Below are positions 12,112 through 21,555 of a DNA stretch of 64,000 nt, piece after piece; within the stretch, counting starts at the first letter, position 1, and every line of letters starts with the position of its first letter. The position numbers were made by a program, and so were the translations under genes. The stretch comes from Thiorhodococcus drewsii AZ1 (GTDB lineage: Bacteria; Pseudomonadota; Gammaproteobacteria; Chromatiales; Chromatiaceae): assembly GCF_000224065.1 (NCBI RefSeq), contig NZ_AFWT01000019.1, positions 43,240 to 107,239 on the forward strand, written 5' to 3'. The notes below the pieces were generated by a model. It saw only the letters and a list, made by a program, of their open reading frames with translations, did not search any database and was not told the origin of the DNA.

Positions 12112-13677
12112 TCAGGAATCGTTTGCGGTCTCGGTTGGCGAGGCGGCGCTGGCCTGCTGCTTCGCGGCCGTCTCTGGCTTGGCCTGGGCCTTGGCCTTGG
12201 CGGCGAGCGCCTCCTTTTGCTTGCGCAGCTTGGCCTGACGCTCCTGCTCCTGGCGTTCCAATCGGGCCTGCTTGGCCGCGTGTCTGGCGCGCGCTTGCTC
12301 GGACTTGCGTTTTTCCTGCTCGCGGGACCAGATCTCGGTCTTGGCGTAGCGATAGTACTGGACCAAGGGGATGTGGCTCGGGCACACCTGGGCGCAGCAG
12401 CCGCACTCGATGCAGTCGAACAGGTTGTAGTCTTGCACCCGATCCAGGTCCTTGGCGCGGGCATGCCAGTACATCTGCTGTGGCAGCAGATTGGCCGGGC
12501 AGGCCTGGGCGCAGCGTCCGCAGCGGATGCAGGCAAGCGCGGGACCCGGGGCCGGACTTTCCTCCGGGGTGAGTGCCAGGACGCAGTTGGTCGCCTTGGT
12601 GATCGGGGTGTCGGCGTCACGCAGCGCGAAGCCCATCATGGGGCCGCCGCACACCAGTTTGCGGGGTGTTTCGCGATAGCCGCCACAGTGCGCGATCAGG
12701 TCGGAGGCCGGGGTCCCGATCGGAACCTCCAAGTTGCGTGGATTGGCGATGGCCCGGCCGGTTACCGTGACCACGCGCGAGACGAGCGGACGACCTTCCA
12801 GCACGGCATCCGCAACGGCTGCGGCCGTGCCCACGTTTTGGCAGACGATGCCAACCTGGGCCGGAATGCCCTTTGTCGGAACCTCCTTGCCGGTCAGGAT
12901 GCGGATCAGCTGCTTCTCGCCGCCGCTGGGATAGAGCGTCGGGATGGGCACGATCTCCGTGTAGGTGTGCATGTCGGTCTCGGCCAGTGCGAGCCGCATC
13001 TCCTCGATCGCCTCGGGCTTATTGTCCTCAATCCCGATCAGCACCTGCTTGACCCCGAGCAGGTGGTGCATGATGCGTACACCCTCGAAGATGTGCCCCG
13101 AGCGTTCGCGCATGAGGCGGTCGTCGCAGCTGATATAGGGCTCGCATTCGGCCCCATTGATGATCAGGGTATGGATGTGGCGGTCTGTGCCCGGACTCAG
13201 CTTGACGCTGGTCGGGAAGGAGGCGCCGCCCATCCCGACCACGCCGGCCCAGCGGATGCGTTCGCGGATGAGCTCCGGATCGAGTTGCGGATAGTCGGTC
13301 ATCGGAGGAGGCAGCTCGGCCCAGGCGTCCTCGCCGTCGGTTTCGATGATGGCGCAGGGAGCCATCAGCCCCGAGGGGTGCGGGATCGGATGCGACTCGA
13401 TCGCGACCAGTGTTCCAGAACTCGGCGCATGCACGGGCGCGCTCACCAGTCCGGTGGGTTCGGCGATCATCTGGCCCTTCAGAACCCGTTCGCCGACTGC
13501 GACGATCACGCGGGCCGGGGCGCCGATGTGCTGTTGAAGCGGAACGACGAGACGAGACGGAAGCGCGATGGGCGCGATGGGCGCGCCATTCGACAGGGAT
13601 TTCTCGTCCGGGATGTGAATACCGCCGTGGAAGGTCCAGAGACGGCGGTTCGCGATCAGTGAATGTGCAACGGCCAA
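12112..13677 (-). CDS. rnfC: Rnf complex subunit RnfC
   Basis: 521-residue peripheral subunit that binds NADH and FMN and carries two [4Fe-4S] clusters. Seen: WTFHGGIHIPDEK at the N-terminus, a Gly-rich GMGGASFPTSVK flavin/NAD segment, and two cysteine motifs, CIRCGRCAQACP (about 380) and CIECGCCAQVCP (about 419). A Lys/Gln/Ala/Glu-rich tail of about 80 residues follows (from about 440), shorter than the very long repeat tails of some RnfC/RsxC proteins. It is 15 bases downstream of rnfB. Confidence 0.95.
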   Translation of the reverse strand: MAVAHSLIANRRLWTFHGGIHIPDEKSLSNGAPIAPIALPSRLVVPLQQHIGAPARVIVAVGERVLKGQMIAEPTGLVSAPVHAPSSGTLVAIESHPIPHPSGLMAPCAIIETDGEDAWAELPPPMTDYPQLDPELIRERIRWAGVVGMGGASFPTSVKLSPGTDRHIHTLIINGAECEPYISCDDRLMRERSGHIFEGVRIMHHLLGVKQVLIGIEDNKPEAIEEMRLALAETDMHTYTEIVPIPTLYPSGGEKQLIRILTGKEVPTKGIPAQVGIVCQNVGTAAAVADAVLEGRPLVSRVVTVTGRAIANPRNLEVPIGTPASDLIAHCGGYRETPRKLVCGGPMMGFALRDADTPITKATNCVLALTPEESPAPGPALACIRCGRCAQACPANLLPQQMYWHARAKDLDRVQDYNLFDCIECGCCAQVCPSHIPLVQYYRYAKTEIWSREQEKRKSEQARARHAAKQARLERQEQERQAKLRKQKEALAAKAKAQAKPETAAKQQASAASPTETANDS

Positions 13678-13692
13678 TCGGGTTTCCTCGCG

Positions 13693-14262
13693 TCAGGCGG
13701 CGGCGCGTTCGGGCTGGGACTTGGCGGTTTCTTTGAGCGGGGTGCTCGGGAAGGGCCAGCGCCAGCCGGAGATCTCCTCGGTGACCGGGACCATGCTGAT
13801 GCAGTTCACCGGGCAGGGCGGCAGACAGAGTTCGCAGCCGGTGCATTCCTTCGAGAGGATGCCGTGCAGCTGCTTGGCCGCGCCGACGATGGCGTCCACC
13901 GGACAATTTTGCAGACAGAGTGTGCAGCCGATGCAGCGCTCGGGGTCGATGAAGGCGACCGCAGGCAGCTTTTCCTCGGCGTCCAGCGCCACTGGCTCGC
14001 GTCCAAGCAGATCCGCCATCGCCAGGATGGTCGCCTCGCCGCCTGGGGCGCATTTGTTGATGTCGTCATCGCCGCGCGCGACCGCCTCGGCGTAGGGGCG
14101 GCAGCCTGGGTGTCCGCATTGTCCGCATTGGGTCTGCGGCAGCAGGCTGTCGATCTGGTCGGCGATGGGATCGCCCTCGACGTGAAAGCGGATCGCCGAA
14201 TAGCCGAGCATTAGACCGAAAAGGACGGCAAGTGCGGCGATAGCCAGGATAGCGGTCAGCAT
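13693..14262 (-). CDS. rnfB: Rnf complex subunit RnfB (ferredoxin-type)
   Basis: 189 residues from the ATG at 14262. One N-terminal membrane helix (1-22), then the Fe-S domain [16 protein letters not shown] (CxxCxxxxC plus a later Cys in NKCAPGG), then two ferredoxin motifs, [16 protein letters not shown] and [16 protein letters not shown]. It is expected to take electrons from or give them to soluble ferredoxin. It starts 11 bases after rnfA ends. Confidence 0.95.
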   Translation of the reverse strand: MLTAILAIAALAVLFGLMLGYSAIRFHVEGDPIADQIDSLLPQTQCGQCGHPGCRPYAEAVARGDDDINKCAPGGEATILAMADLLGREPVALDAEEKLPAVAFIDPERCIGCTLCLQNCPVDAIVGAAKQLHGILSKECTGCELCLPPCPVNCISMVPVTEEISGWRWPFPSTPLKETAKSQPERAAA

Positions 14263-14273
14263 GAAACGTGGCC

Positions 14274-14855
14274 TCAGTTCGCGACCAGACCGGCGAAGCC
14301 CATGAAGGCGAGCGACATGAGTCCGGCGGTGATCAGGGCGATCGCGCTTCCCTGAAAGGGCTCTGGCACATCGGCGACGGCCACCCGCTCGCGGATCGCG
14401 GCGAACAGCGTCAGCACGAGCGAGAAGCCGATCGCGGCGCCGAAACCATAGAGCGCCGATTCGACCAGGGTGTGCTGCGACTGCTGATTGAGCAGGGCGA
14501 CCCCGAGCACGGCGCAATTGGTCGTAATCAGGGGCAGGAAGATTCCAAGCAGCTGATAGAGCACCGGACTGGTCTTGTGCATGACGGTTTCGGTGAACTG
14601 GACCACCGAGGCGATCACCAGAATGAAGGCGATGGTGCGCAGATAGCCGATACCCAGGGGTTCGAGCAAATACTGGTTGACCACCCAGGTGATGACGGAT
14701 GAGAGCGTCATCACAAAGGTCGTCGCCAGGCCCATTCCGGTCGCCGTTTCCAGTTTCTTGGAGACGCCCATGAAAGGGCAGAGTCCGAGAAACTTGACCA
14801 GCACGAAATTGTTGACCAGCACGGTGCCGATCAGGATGAGTGCGTATTCAGTCAT
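14274..14855 (-). CDS. rnfA: Rnf complex subunit RnfA
   Basis: 193-residue, six-helix membrane subunit and first gene of rnfABCDGE. It contains [20 protein letters not shown] and the second half-repeat with TNCAVLG, the pair of Cys-containing repeats that coordinate the intramembrane Fe-S cluster in Rnf/NQR complexes. The operon promoter should lie in the intergenic region just upstream (14856-15350), shared with the divergent TonB receptor. Confidence 0.96.
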   Translation of the reverse strand: MTEYALILIGTVLVNNFVLVKFLGLCPFMGVSKKLETATGMGLATTFVMTLSSVITWVVNQYLLEPLGIGYLRTIAFILVIASVVQFTETVMHKTSPVLYQLLGIFLPLITTNCAVLGVALLNQQSQHTLVESALYGFGAAIGFSLVLTLFAAIRERVAVADVPEPFQGSAIALITAGLMSLAFMGFAGLVAN

Positions 14856-15350
14856 GCGGACACAGGCGTGAGTGCGGAGGGCGTTGAGTGGTTGACGATA
14901 TCGCTCCGGCGATTTCGCTCGGGGCTGGCCGGATTGCTCAGGACCGCGAAGGATACGCCCAGTGCACCATGGCTACAACCGAGATTCCGTAGGGTTATCC
15001 GTGATCCTGCGTGTTTAACTCAGAAAGCAGGCATTGTCTCTCGAACCCCAATGTTCGAGCGCCCTAGAGCGTCATGGAGGGCTGGTACATCGGTGCCCAG
15101 AGTCTGGGACGAGGCTTGCGATTCTGTGCGTCTATATGTCCGGTTTGGATGCTTGTTGCATTGAAAATCATCAATCGCAAATGATAATGGTTGTGATTTA
15201 ATGCGCGCTGTCCGTTTCGGATATCACCCCTGGGGGTTTGCTCCAGCCCCGTTCGACGGGGGATTGGGCTGGTCCGGAACGGTCCGATCAGCGTTCCGCT
15301 CGCGCATGTCTCGGCGGCCGTGACCTAATCTGGCATCCGGAGAATCCTCA
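14856..15350. other. Divergent intergenic region rnfA / TonB receptor
   Basis: 495 bases without a convincing gene. The AT-rich stretch at about 15140-15205 holds a Fur-like site (listed separately) and is the likely control region of the TonB receptor. A short plus-strand open frame (14868-15164) has no family resemblance and no codon bias, and is not called. Promoters for both divergent units must lie here. Confidence 0.6.
15182..15196 (+). promoter_or_regulatory. Candidate Fur box
   Basis: TGATAATGGTTGTGA matches the 7-1-7 Fur consensus (TGATAAT-N-ATTATCA) perfectly in the left half and in four of seven positions on the right. It lies about 155 bases upstream of a TonB-dependent receptor, which is a sensible Fur target. 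Confidence 0.5.
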
Positions 15351-17471
15351 ATGAAGTCTTCCTCGTCTATCTCCATCGGTGATCGGCCGAGCGGCGCCCT
15401 TGCGTTGCTCGCCATGGGGTGTGTCTGGCCAGCCCTCGCCGATGCCGAGGTCGAATCAGTGGCTCTGCCGACCGTCTATGTGACGACCGCGACCCGGACC
15501 GAGCACGCTCTCGCCACTACGCCCGCGCCGACTCAGGTCATCGATGAGGCGGATATCCTGTCATCGGGGGCCACTACGCTCCGCGGCGTGCTGGATTTGG
15601 CCCCCGGACTCTATGTCAGCCCCTCGGGGGGCAATCTCCAGATCCGCGGTCTCGGTGGCTCGGACACCCTTTATCTGCTTGACGGTCGTCGCATCCAGGG
15701 CGAGTTCAGCAATACCTTCGAGCTGGAGCGGATCTCTGCCTCCATGATCCAGCGCATCGAGATCGTGCGCGGTCCGGCCAGCATGCTCTATGGTGCCGAT
15801 GCGCTAGGCGGTGTGGTCAACATCATCACCAAGCGGCCGACGACAGGGCTGGAGGGCAGCGTCGACATCCAGTATGGCGCCAATGATCGTGGCGATGGCG
15901 AGCGCGCCAATTTTTCGGCCGATCTGCGCGGAGGGGGCGAGCAGTTCGGATTCAGTCTCTATGCCAGCCATCTGAATCGCCAGCCCTATTCCGAGCGCGA
16001 AAGAGCGTGGGTCAAGGTGCCGCGATCCGGGTCCCTGATTTCGCCGTCCTCGCATCCGAACGGGATGATCCGTAAGGGACTCCCAGACAGCTACGAGGTC
16101 GACGTCGATTACCGTGACCAGGCGGACGTCGACACCGTTGGCGGTACCCTGGAATGGCGCTTCAACCCCGATCTCAAACTGACCCTCGACCTCAATGCCA
16201 TGCACGAAGAGCGCGAGGGCACCTATGTCAGTAGCCGTTACGCGACCAACTACCGCGCTGCGGGCAAGCGCATCCAGGCGGCCAGCATTCCGGCCACTCA
16301 GTTCGACGACAACGATCGGATGGATACGGCCGTCACGCTGGATTGGTCGGTCATGGAAGGGTTGGATCTGAGCTATCGACTGCATTATGGCCGTTACGAG
16401 AAGGATCGCGTGGTCTACGCCGTCCACTATGCTGATCTCGGCTATTCCACGCGGGATGCATCGGCGAGTTCGGTGAACCGCTCGACCATGACCCAATGGA
16501 CCAACGAGCTGACCGCCGTCTGGCGTCCGAATGCCGCTCACACCTTGGTCGGTGGTCTTGAGCACCGGGACAAGGAGGTCGACTCGACCGCGATGGACCT
16601 CGATACGCGCACCTTCGATTCCGTCTTCCTGCAGGATGAATGGCAACTCTTGCCGAGTCTAAACGTTGTCTATGGGACGCGTTACGATGACGACTCGGTG
16701 GGTGGCTCGCACCTGTCCTTTCAGGCCGGCGGGGTTTGGGCGCTCTCGCCCTTGGCCCGGATTCGCGCGAATTTTTCCCAGGGCTACAAGTCCCCGGATG
16801 ACCGCAGCCTCTATGTCAATCAGGTGAACCCGCAGGGCGTGCCGATGCTCGGGGCCGAGGTGATCGCCCCTGATCAGGGCAAGACCAGCGCCCATACCTT
16901 GGACCCCGAGTCCAGCGACACATTCGAGGTCGGGATGGCCGGCGGAACCACGCGCTGGGACTATGGCGTCACGCTCTTCCAGACCAAGGTCGAGGACCGT
17001 ATCGAGAGGGTGCGCGAGCGTACGGGTCTCATGATCTACAACACCTTCCGCAACATCAGCGAGGCGCGCATCCGGGGTGTCGAGGCCGAGGGCTCGATCG
17101 GTTTGACCGATGATCTGAGGGCGCGTCTTGCTTTCACCCATCTGGATACCGAGAACCGCAGTACCGGCGATCCGTTGCTCGATACCCCGGAAACCCTGGC
17201 CAACGTAACGATGGATTATTCCCCTGGAGCCGATTGGCTGCTGCAGGCGATCCTGACCTATACCGGCGAGCAGCGTTATTCGGGAACCGACGGCATCGAA
17301 ACGGTCGCCGGCTACACCTTGGTCCATCTCAAGGCGAGCTATAATCCGCCGACGCTGCATGGGGTGGAACTGTACGGCGGTATCGACAATCTGCTCGACG
17401 AGAAGATCGATACCGCGCTGGGGTCTGATCCCGGCCCCTATGCCTATCTAGGTGCGCGCTACCGTTTCTGA
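15351..17471 (+). CDS. TonB-dependent outer-membrane receptor
   Basis: 706 residues: signal peptide (about 1-31, ending ALADA), plug domain (about 45-160, with QIRGLGGSDTLYLLDGRR and VEIVRGPASMLYGADALGG) and a C-terminal 22-strand barrel ending in the terminal Phe of YLGARYRF, as expected for outer-membrane insertion. The plug and start of the barrel resemble CirA/IrgA/FepA-type siderophore or haem receptors. The Fur-like box upstream supports an iron-related substrate, but the substrate cannot be named from sequence. A small haem-binding exported protein follows 18 to 54 bases downstream depending on its start. Confidence 0.92.
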   Translation: MKSSSSISIGDRPSGALALLAMGCVWPALADAEVESVALPTVYVTTATRTEHALATTPAPTQVIDEADILSSGATTLRGVLDLAPGLYVSPSGGNLQIRGLGGSDTLYLLDGRRIQGEFSNTFELERISASMIQRIEIVRGPASMLYGADALGGVVNIITKRPTTGLEGSVDIQYGANDRGDGERANFSADLRGGGEQFGFSLYASHLNRQPYSERERAWVKVPRSGSLISPSSHPNGMIRKGLPDSYEVDVDYRDQADVDTVGGTLEWRFNPDLKLTLDLNAMHEEREGTYVSSRYATNYRAAGKRIQAASIPATQFDDNDRMDTAVTLDWSVMEGLDLSYRLHYGRYEKDRVVYAVHYADLGYSTRDASASSVNRSTMTQWTNELTAVWRPNAAHTLVGGLEHRDKEVDSTAMDLDTRTFDSVFLQDEWQLLPSLNVVYGTRYDDDSVGGSHLSFQAGGVWALSPLARIRANFSQGYKSPDDRSLYVNQVNPQGVPMLGAEVIAPDQGKTSAHTLDPESSDTFEVGMAGGTTRWDYGVTLFQTKVEDRIERVRERTGLMIYNTFRNISEARIRGVEAEGSIGLTDDLRARLAFTHLDTENRSTGDPLLDTPETLANVTMDYSPGADWLLQAILTYTGEQRYSGTDGIETVAGYTLVHLKASYNPPTLHGVELYGGIDNLLDEKIDTALGSDPGPYAYLGARYRF

Positions 17472-17525
17472 GGGATTCGACCCCGTATCATGATTCGCTT
17501 CCAAATCCTCCGCGAGTTTTCATTC

Positions 17526-18083
17526 ATGACAGAACATCCCCGCAGTCTGCGGCTCGCGGCCGTTGGCGCCACGGTGCCGGCCATGGTGGCGCTTATGTTG
17601 GCTTTGGCTCCGATGATGCCGGCTCGGGCCGCATCCGACGGTCGTGCGCCTATCGTGCTGCCGGCCGAGGATCGCGACCATCTGCTGGAGCAGATGCGCG
17701 ACTACCTCGTCTATTCCAGCTCGACCCTAGGTGCGCTCGCCGAGCACGACATGGCAAAGGTCCAGGGATTGGCCGAGGCCGTTCGACCGCCGTTGGTACG
17801 GGCCAAAATGCTGGCCGGGGATGGCGCGCCAGCGTCCGCAGAGCAGTCGTCCGGGCCGCTGTTGCCGGGGCAGAATCCGGCCCGTTTCCAGCGCATGCGA
17901 AGCAATCTGCCCCAGCCATTTCGCCTCATGATGCTGCAGATGCGTCAGGGGATCGCCGAGATCGCCAGCGATGCCGTTGCGGTCTCCGACCCAATGCATA
18001 CGCTCGGACAGCTGAGCCGTGTGCAGCAGGTCTGCATTGCCTGCCACGCCACCTATCGATTGGAGACGAAAGATGGATCTTGA
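17526..18083 (+). CDS. Exported protein with one CxxCH haem motif (cytochrome c'-like)
   Basis: 185 residues from the ATG at 17526; an ATG at 17490 would add 12 residues. The N-terminus has a hydrophobic signal segment ending in PARAAS. The mature part is predicted helical and carries a single CIACH haem c attachment motif near the C-terminus, the place it occupies in class II cytochromes (cytochrome c'). A Pro/Ser-rich loop in the middle is unusual. Directly following a TonB receptor, it may be co-expressed and act in periplasmic iron or redox handling; this is inference. Confidence 0.65.
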   Translation: MTEHPRSLRLAAVGATVPAMVALMLALAPMMPARAASDGRAPIVLPAEDRDHLLEQMRDYLVYSSSTLGALAEHDMAKVQGLAEAVRPPLVRAKMLAGDGAPASAEQSSGPLLPGQNPARFQRMRSNLPQPFRLMMLQMRQGIAEIASDAVAVSDPMHTLGQLSRVQQVCIACHATYRLETKDGS

Positions 18084-18273
18084 ATCACTGATGTGATGCA
18101 GCCTCCGTCAATCGCCTGAGCTCGCCGAAGGCATGCTGAAGTCGTGCTCTTTATCTGTCTGGCTCAACGCCACCAGCCGATTCTCCTTGAGACGCGCTAC
18201 GAAATAGCCGGTCCTCGGCCTTCTGCGTAACATGAGAACAGTCAGTATGGCTGGGTGCTCGAGATTGGGGGGC

Positions 18274-18297
18274 ACGCCGACCGGAATCGGTCGGCGT
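18274..18297. terminator. Perfect hairpin in metG/cytochrome intergenic region
   Basis: 10-bp perfect stem ACGCCGACCG / CGGTCGGCGT with a GAAT loop, no T-tract. It sits between the convergent haem-protein gene and metG. The rest of 18084-18413 (330 bases) shows no gene; a second weaker GC hairpin lies near 18315-18340. Confidence 0.6.
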
Positions 18298-18413
18298 CGC
18301 TGTCGAATCGAACCCCGTGGTCGACCCGGTCGGACCGGGCGACCGGGTATCGATCGAGGTTCGGTTTGAAGGGGCTGCCAGTGAGCCCCAGGGCGCTGTT
18401 TTCGGACGTTGAC

Positions 18414-20459
18414 CTACTTGACCTTCATCCCCGGCTCGGCACCTGAGTCGGGGCTCAGGATGAAGAGATCCTTGCCGCCCGGCCCGGCGGCCAACACCAT
18501 TCCTTCCGAGACCCCGAAGCGCATCTTGCGCGGAGCCAGGTTGGCAACCATGACCGTCAGGCGTCCTTCCAGATCCTTGGGGTCATAGGCCGAGCGGATG
18601 CCGGCGAAGACGTTGCGGGTCTCGCCGCCCAGATCCAGGGTGAGCTGGAGCAGCTTGTCGGCGCCCTCGACCTGTTTTGCCTCGCGGATGAGCGCCACGC
18701 GCAGGTCGGTCTTGGCGAAGGTGTCGTAGTCGACCGTCTCGGCGATGGGGTCGCGGGTCAGGTGCGGGTTGGGCTCCGCAGTGGCGGCTGGCGTGCTGTT
18801 GGCCGCGCTCAGATCCTCTTTGGATGCCTCCAGCATGGCCTCGATCTGCTTGGGGTCGACCCGGGTCATCAGCGGCTTGAATCGGTCGATCTCGTGCCCG
18901 AGGAGCGGCTCGGCGAGTGCGTCCCAGGTGAGCGGCTCGATGCGCAGGAAGGCTTCCGACTCGGCGGCGGTGGCGGGCAGGATGGGACGTAGATAGCCGA
19001 TCAGGACGCGGAAGAGATTGATGCCCATGGAGCAGATGTCCTGCAGCTCGGCATCGCGTCCCTCCTGCTTGGCGACCACCCAGGGGGCCTTCTCGTCGAT
19101 GTACTGATTGGCGCGGTCGGCCAGGGCCATGATCTCGCGCACGGCGCGGCTGAATTCTCGCTTTTCGTAGGCGGCGGCGATCGAGTCGCCTGCCGCGACG
19201 ACGTCGGCGAACAGCTGTGGCTCGGCCAGCGTCGCGGACAGACGTCCGTCGAAGCGCTTGCCGATGAACCCGGCGCAGCGGCTGGCGATGTTGACCACCT
19301 TGCCGACCAGATCGGCGTTCACCCGCGCCGTGAAGTCCTCCAGATTGAGGTCGATGTCGTCGACCCCCGAGCCCAGCTTGGCCGCGAAGTAGTAGCGCAG
19401 GTACTCCGGGTTGAGATGATCCAGATAGGTGCGCGCCTTGATGAAGGTGCCGCGCGATTTGGACATCTTCTGGCCGTCGACCGTCAGGAAGCCGTGGGCG
19501 AAAATGGCGCTCGGCACGCGGAATCCCGCGCCCTGCAGCGTGGCCGGGAAGAAGAGCGAGTGGAAGTAGATGATGTCCTTGCCGATGAAGTGGTACAGCT
19601 CGGCCGTCGAATCCTTGCCCCAGAAGCGGTCGAAGTCCAGCCCCTCGGTCTTGTCGCACAGGTTCCGGAAGCTCGCCATGTAGCCGATCGGGGCATCGAG
19701 CCAGACGTAGAAGAACTTGCCCGGATGATCCGGGATCTCGAAGCCGAAATAGGGCGCGTCGCGCGAGATGTCCCATTCCTGGAGCCCGGCCGCGAACCAC
19801 TCGTCGAGCTTGTTCGCGACCTCTTTCTGCAGGCTGCCGCCGCGTGTCCAGTTCCGGAGCATCTCCTCGAAGTCGCCCAGCTTGAAGAAGTAGTGATCGG
19901 ACTCGCGCTGCTCGGGCACTGCGCCCGAGATCGCCGAGCGGGCATTCTTCAGCTCGGCCGGCGAATAGCTGGCGCCACAGACCTCGCAGTTGTCGCCGTA
20001 CTGATCGGCGGCACCGCACTTGGGGCACTCGCCCTTGATGAAGCGGTCCGGCAGGAACATCTGCTCGACCGGGTCATAGGCCTGGGTGATGGTCCGCTTG
20101 GCGATGTGTCCGCCGTCGCGGTTACGCTCGTAGATGAGCGCCGAGTAGTGCTGGTTCTCGGTCGAATGGGTCGAGTGATAGTTGTCGAAACCGATGCGGA
20201 AGGCGGCGAAGTCGGCCTGATGCTCCTCGGAGACGCGCGCGATCAGATCCTCGGGCGTGATGCCCTCCTGGCGCGCGCGCAGCATGATGGGGGTGCCGTG
20301 GGCGTCGTCGGCGCAGACGAACCAGCAGTTGTGGCCGCGCATCTTCTGAAAGCGCGCCCAGATGTCGGTCTGGATGTACTCGACCAGATGGCCGATATGG
20401 ATCGGGCCGTTGGCGTAGGGCAGGGCGCTGGTGATGAGGATGTCGCGGGGCTGGCTCAT
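18414..20459 (-). CDS. metG: Methionyl-tRNA synthetase
   Basis: 681 residues from the ATG at 20459 ([18 protein letters not shown]); the open frame upstream is not coding. Class I synthetase with the HIGH signature (PIHIGHL), a zinc-binding insertion with four Cys (CPKCG...CEVCG), KMSKS (QKMSKSRG) in the catalytic core, an anticodon-binding helical domain, and a C-terminal EMAP-like tRNA-binding domain ([11 protein letters not shown]...GMVLAAG), the long dimeric form. It charges initiator and elongator tRNA-Met. Confidence 0.97.
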   Translation of the reverse strand: MSQPRDILITSALPYANGPIHIGHLVEYIQTDIWARFQKMRGHNCWFVCADDAHGTPIMLRARQEGITPEDLIARVSEEHQADFAAFRIGFDNYHSTHSTENQHYSALIYERNRDGGHIAKRTITQAYDPVEQMFLPDRFIKGECPKCGAADQYGDNCEVCGASYSPAELKNARSAISGAVPEQRESDHYFFKLGDFEEMLRNWTRGGSLQKEVANKLDEWFAAGLQEWDISRDAPYFGFEIPDHPGKFFYVWLDAPIGYMASFRNLCDKTEGLDFDRFWGKDSTAELYHFIGKDIIYFHSLFFPATLQGAGFRVPSAIFAHGFLTVDGQKMSKSRGTFIKARTYLDHLNPEYLRYYFAAKLGSGVDDIDLNLEDFTARVNADLVGKVVNIASRCAGFIGKRFDGRLSATLAEPQLFADVVAAGDSIAAAYEKREFSRAVREIMALADRANQYIDEKAPWVVAKQEGRDAELQDICSMGINLFRVLIGYLRPILPATAAESEAFLRIEPLTWDALAEPLLGHEIDRFKPLMTRVDPKQIEAMLEASKEDLSAANSTPAATAEPNPHLTRDPIAETVDYDTFAKTDLRVALIREAKQVEGADKLLQLTLDLGGETRNVFAGIRSAYDPKDLEGRLTVMVANLAPRKMRFGVSEGMVLAAGPGGKDLFILSPDSGAEPGMKVK

Positions 20460-20585
20460 GGAAGTGCTCGGATGATCTCGACCAAATTGGCGAAGTATCT
20501 CACGAGCGGGGATTCGGCGGCGACGTTGGCGAGCGGCGAGAGGATGAGCCCCTGCCCTCCGCTCAGCCTGATCAGTAAGACTTAT

Positions 20586-20619
20586 TAGGTCATAACGCGA
20601 GCTTTGTCTGCGTGACCTA
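20586..20619. promoter_or_regulatory. Inverted repeat upstream of cysD
   Basis: TAGGTCA (20586-20592) and its perfect inverse TGACCTA (20613-20619) are separated by 20 bases, in the AT-rich part of the metG/cysD divergent region about 22 bases before the cysD start. Possible operator for the sulfate-assimilation operon; the cognate regulator is unknown. Confidence 0.35.
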
Positions 20620-20640
20620 TTTATACTTCGCAGGACGTCC

Positions 20641-21555
20641 ATGGACCATTTAAGGATCAAGGTATCGCCCATGCTCGCGCTCGAAGCGGAATCCATCGAA
20701 ATCATCCGCGAGGCCGTCGCGACGGCTCGCAATCCCGTGATGCTCTACTCCATCGGCAAGGACTCGTCGGTGATGCTGCATCTGACCCGCAAGGCGTTCC
20801 ATCCCGCGCCGCCGCCCTTTCCTCTGATGCACGTGGATACCGGCTGGAAGTTTCGCGCCATGTACTCCCATCGTGAGCGCATGGTGGCCGAGAGCGGCAT
20901 GAAGCTGATCAGCTATACCAATCCTCAGGGTGTGGCCGAGGGCGTGGGGCCTTTCACCCACGGCAGCAACTATCACACCGACCTGATGAAAACCCAGGCG
21001 CTCAAACAGGCGCTCGACACCCACGGGTTCGACCTGGTCTTCGGTGGGGCGCGGCGCGACGAGGAGAAGAGCCGAGCCAAGGAGCGCATCTTCTCCTTCC
21101 GCGCGCCTGGACACCGCTGGGATCCCAAGGCGCAGCGTCCCGAGTTGTGGAACCTCTACAACACGCGTATCCGCGAGGGCGAGACGATCCGGGTGTTCCC
21201 GCTCTCGAACTGGACCGAGTTGGATATCTGGCATTACATCCACGCCGAGAACATTCCGATCGTGCCGCTCTACCTGGCCGCCGAGCGTCCGGTCGTGCGT
21301 CGTGGCGGGCAGTGGATCATGGTCGACGACGATCGCTTCCCTTTCGCCGAGGGTGAGCGGGCGGAGATGCGCCGTGTGCGTTTCCGCACGCTCGGCTGCT
21401 GGCCGCTGACGGCGGCCATCGAGAGCGATGCCGACACCTTGGAGGCGGTGATCGCCGAGACCCTGAACGCGCGCGACTCGGAGCGTCAGGGACGCCTCAT
21501 CGATAGTGACGAGCCGGGCTCGATGGAGAAGAAGAAGCAGGAGGGCTATTTCTGA
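20641..21555 (+). CDS. cysD: Sulfate adenylyltransferase subunit 2 (CysD)
   Basis: 304-residue catalytic subunit of ATP sulfurylase, which joins sulfate and ATP to make APS. Seen: PP-loop-type [12 protein letters not shown], the [10 protein letters not shown] segment, [16 protein letters not shown], and the [13 protein letters not shown] motif; length matches E. coli CysD. Its stop overlaps the cysNC start (TGATG), giving tight coupling of the two subunits. In a purple sulfur bacterium this enzyme fits assimilation of sulfate, distinct from the dissimilatory Sat enzyme. Confidence 0.97.
   Translation: MDHLRIKVSPMLALEAESIEIIREAVATARNPVMLYSIGKDSSVMLHLTRKAFHPAPPPFPLMHVDTGWKFRAMYSHRERMVAESGMKLISYTNPQGVAEGVGPFTHGSNYHTDLMKTQALKQALDTHGFDLVFGGARRDEEKSRAKERIFSFRAPGHRWDPKAQRPELWNLYNTRIREGETIRVFPLSNWTELDIWHYIHAENIPIVPLYLAAERPVVRRGGQWIMVDDDRFPFAEGERAEMRRVRFRTLGCWPLTAAIESDADTLEAVIAETLNARDSERQGRLIDSDEPGSMEKKKQEGYF

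Noticed and set aside
12007..13662. 551-codon plus-strand frame across rnfC
   Set aside because: Antisense of the clearly recognisable rnfC; no motifs and no ribosome-binding site.
14868..15164. 98-codon plus-strand frame in the rnfA/TonB gap
   Set aside because: No coding bias or family resemblance, and it occupies the divergent promoter region.
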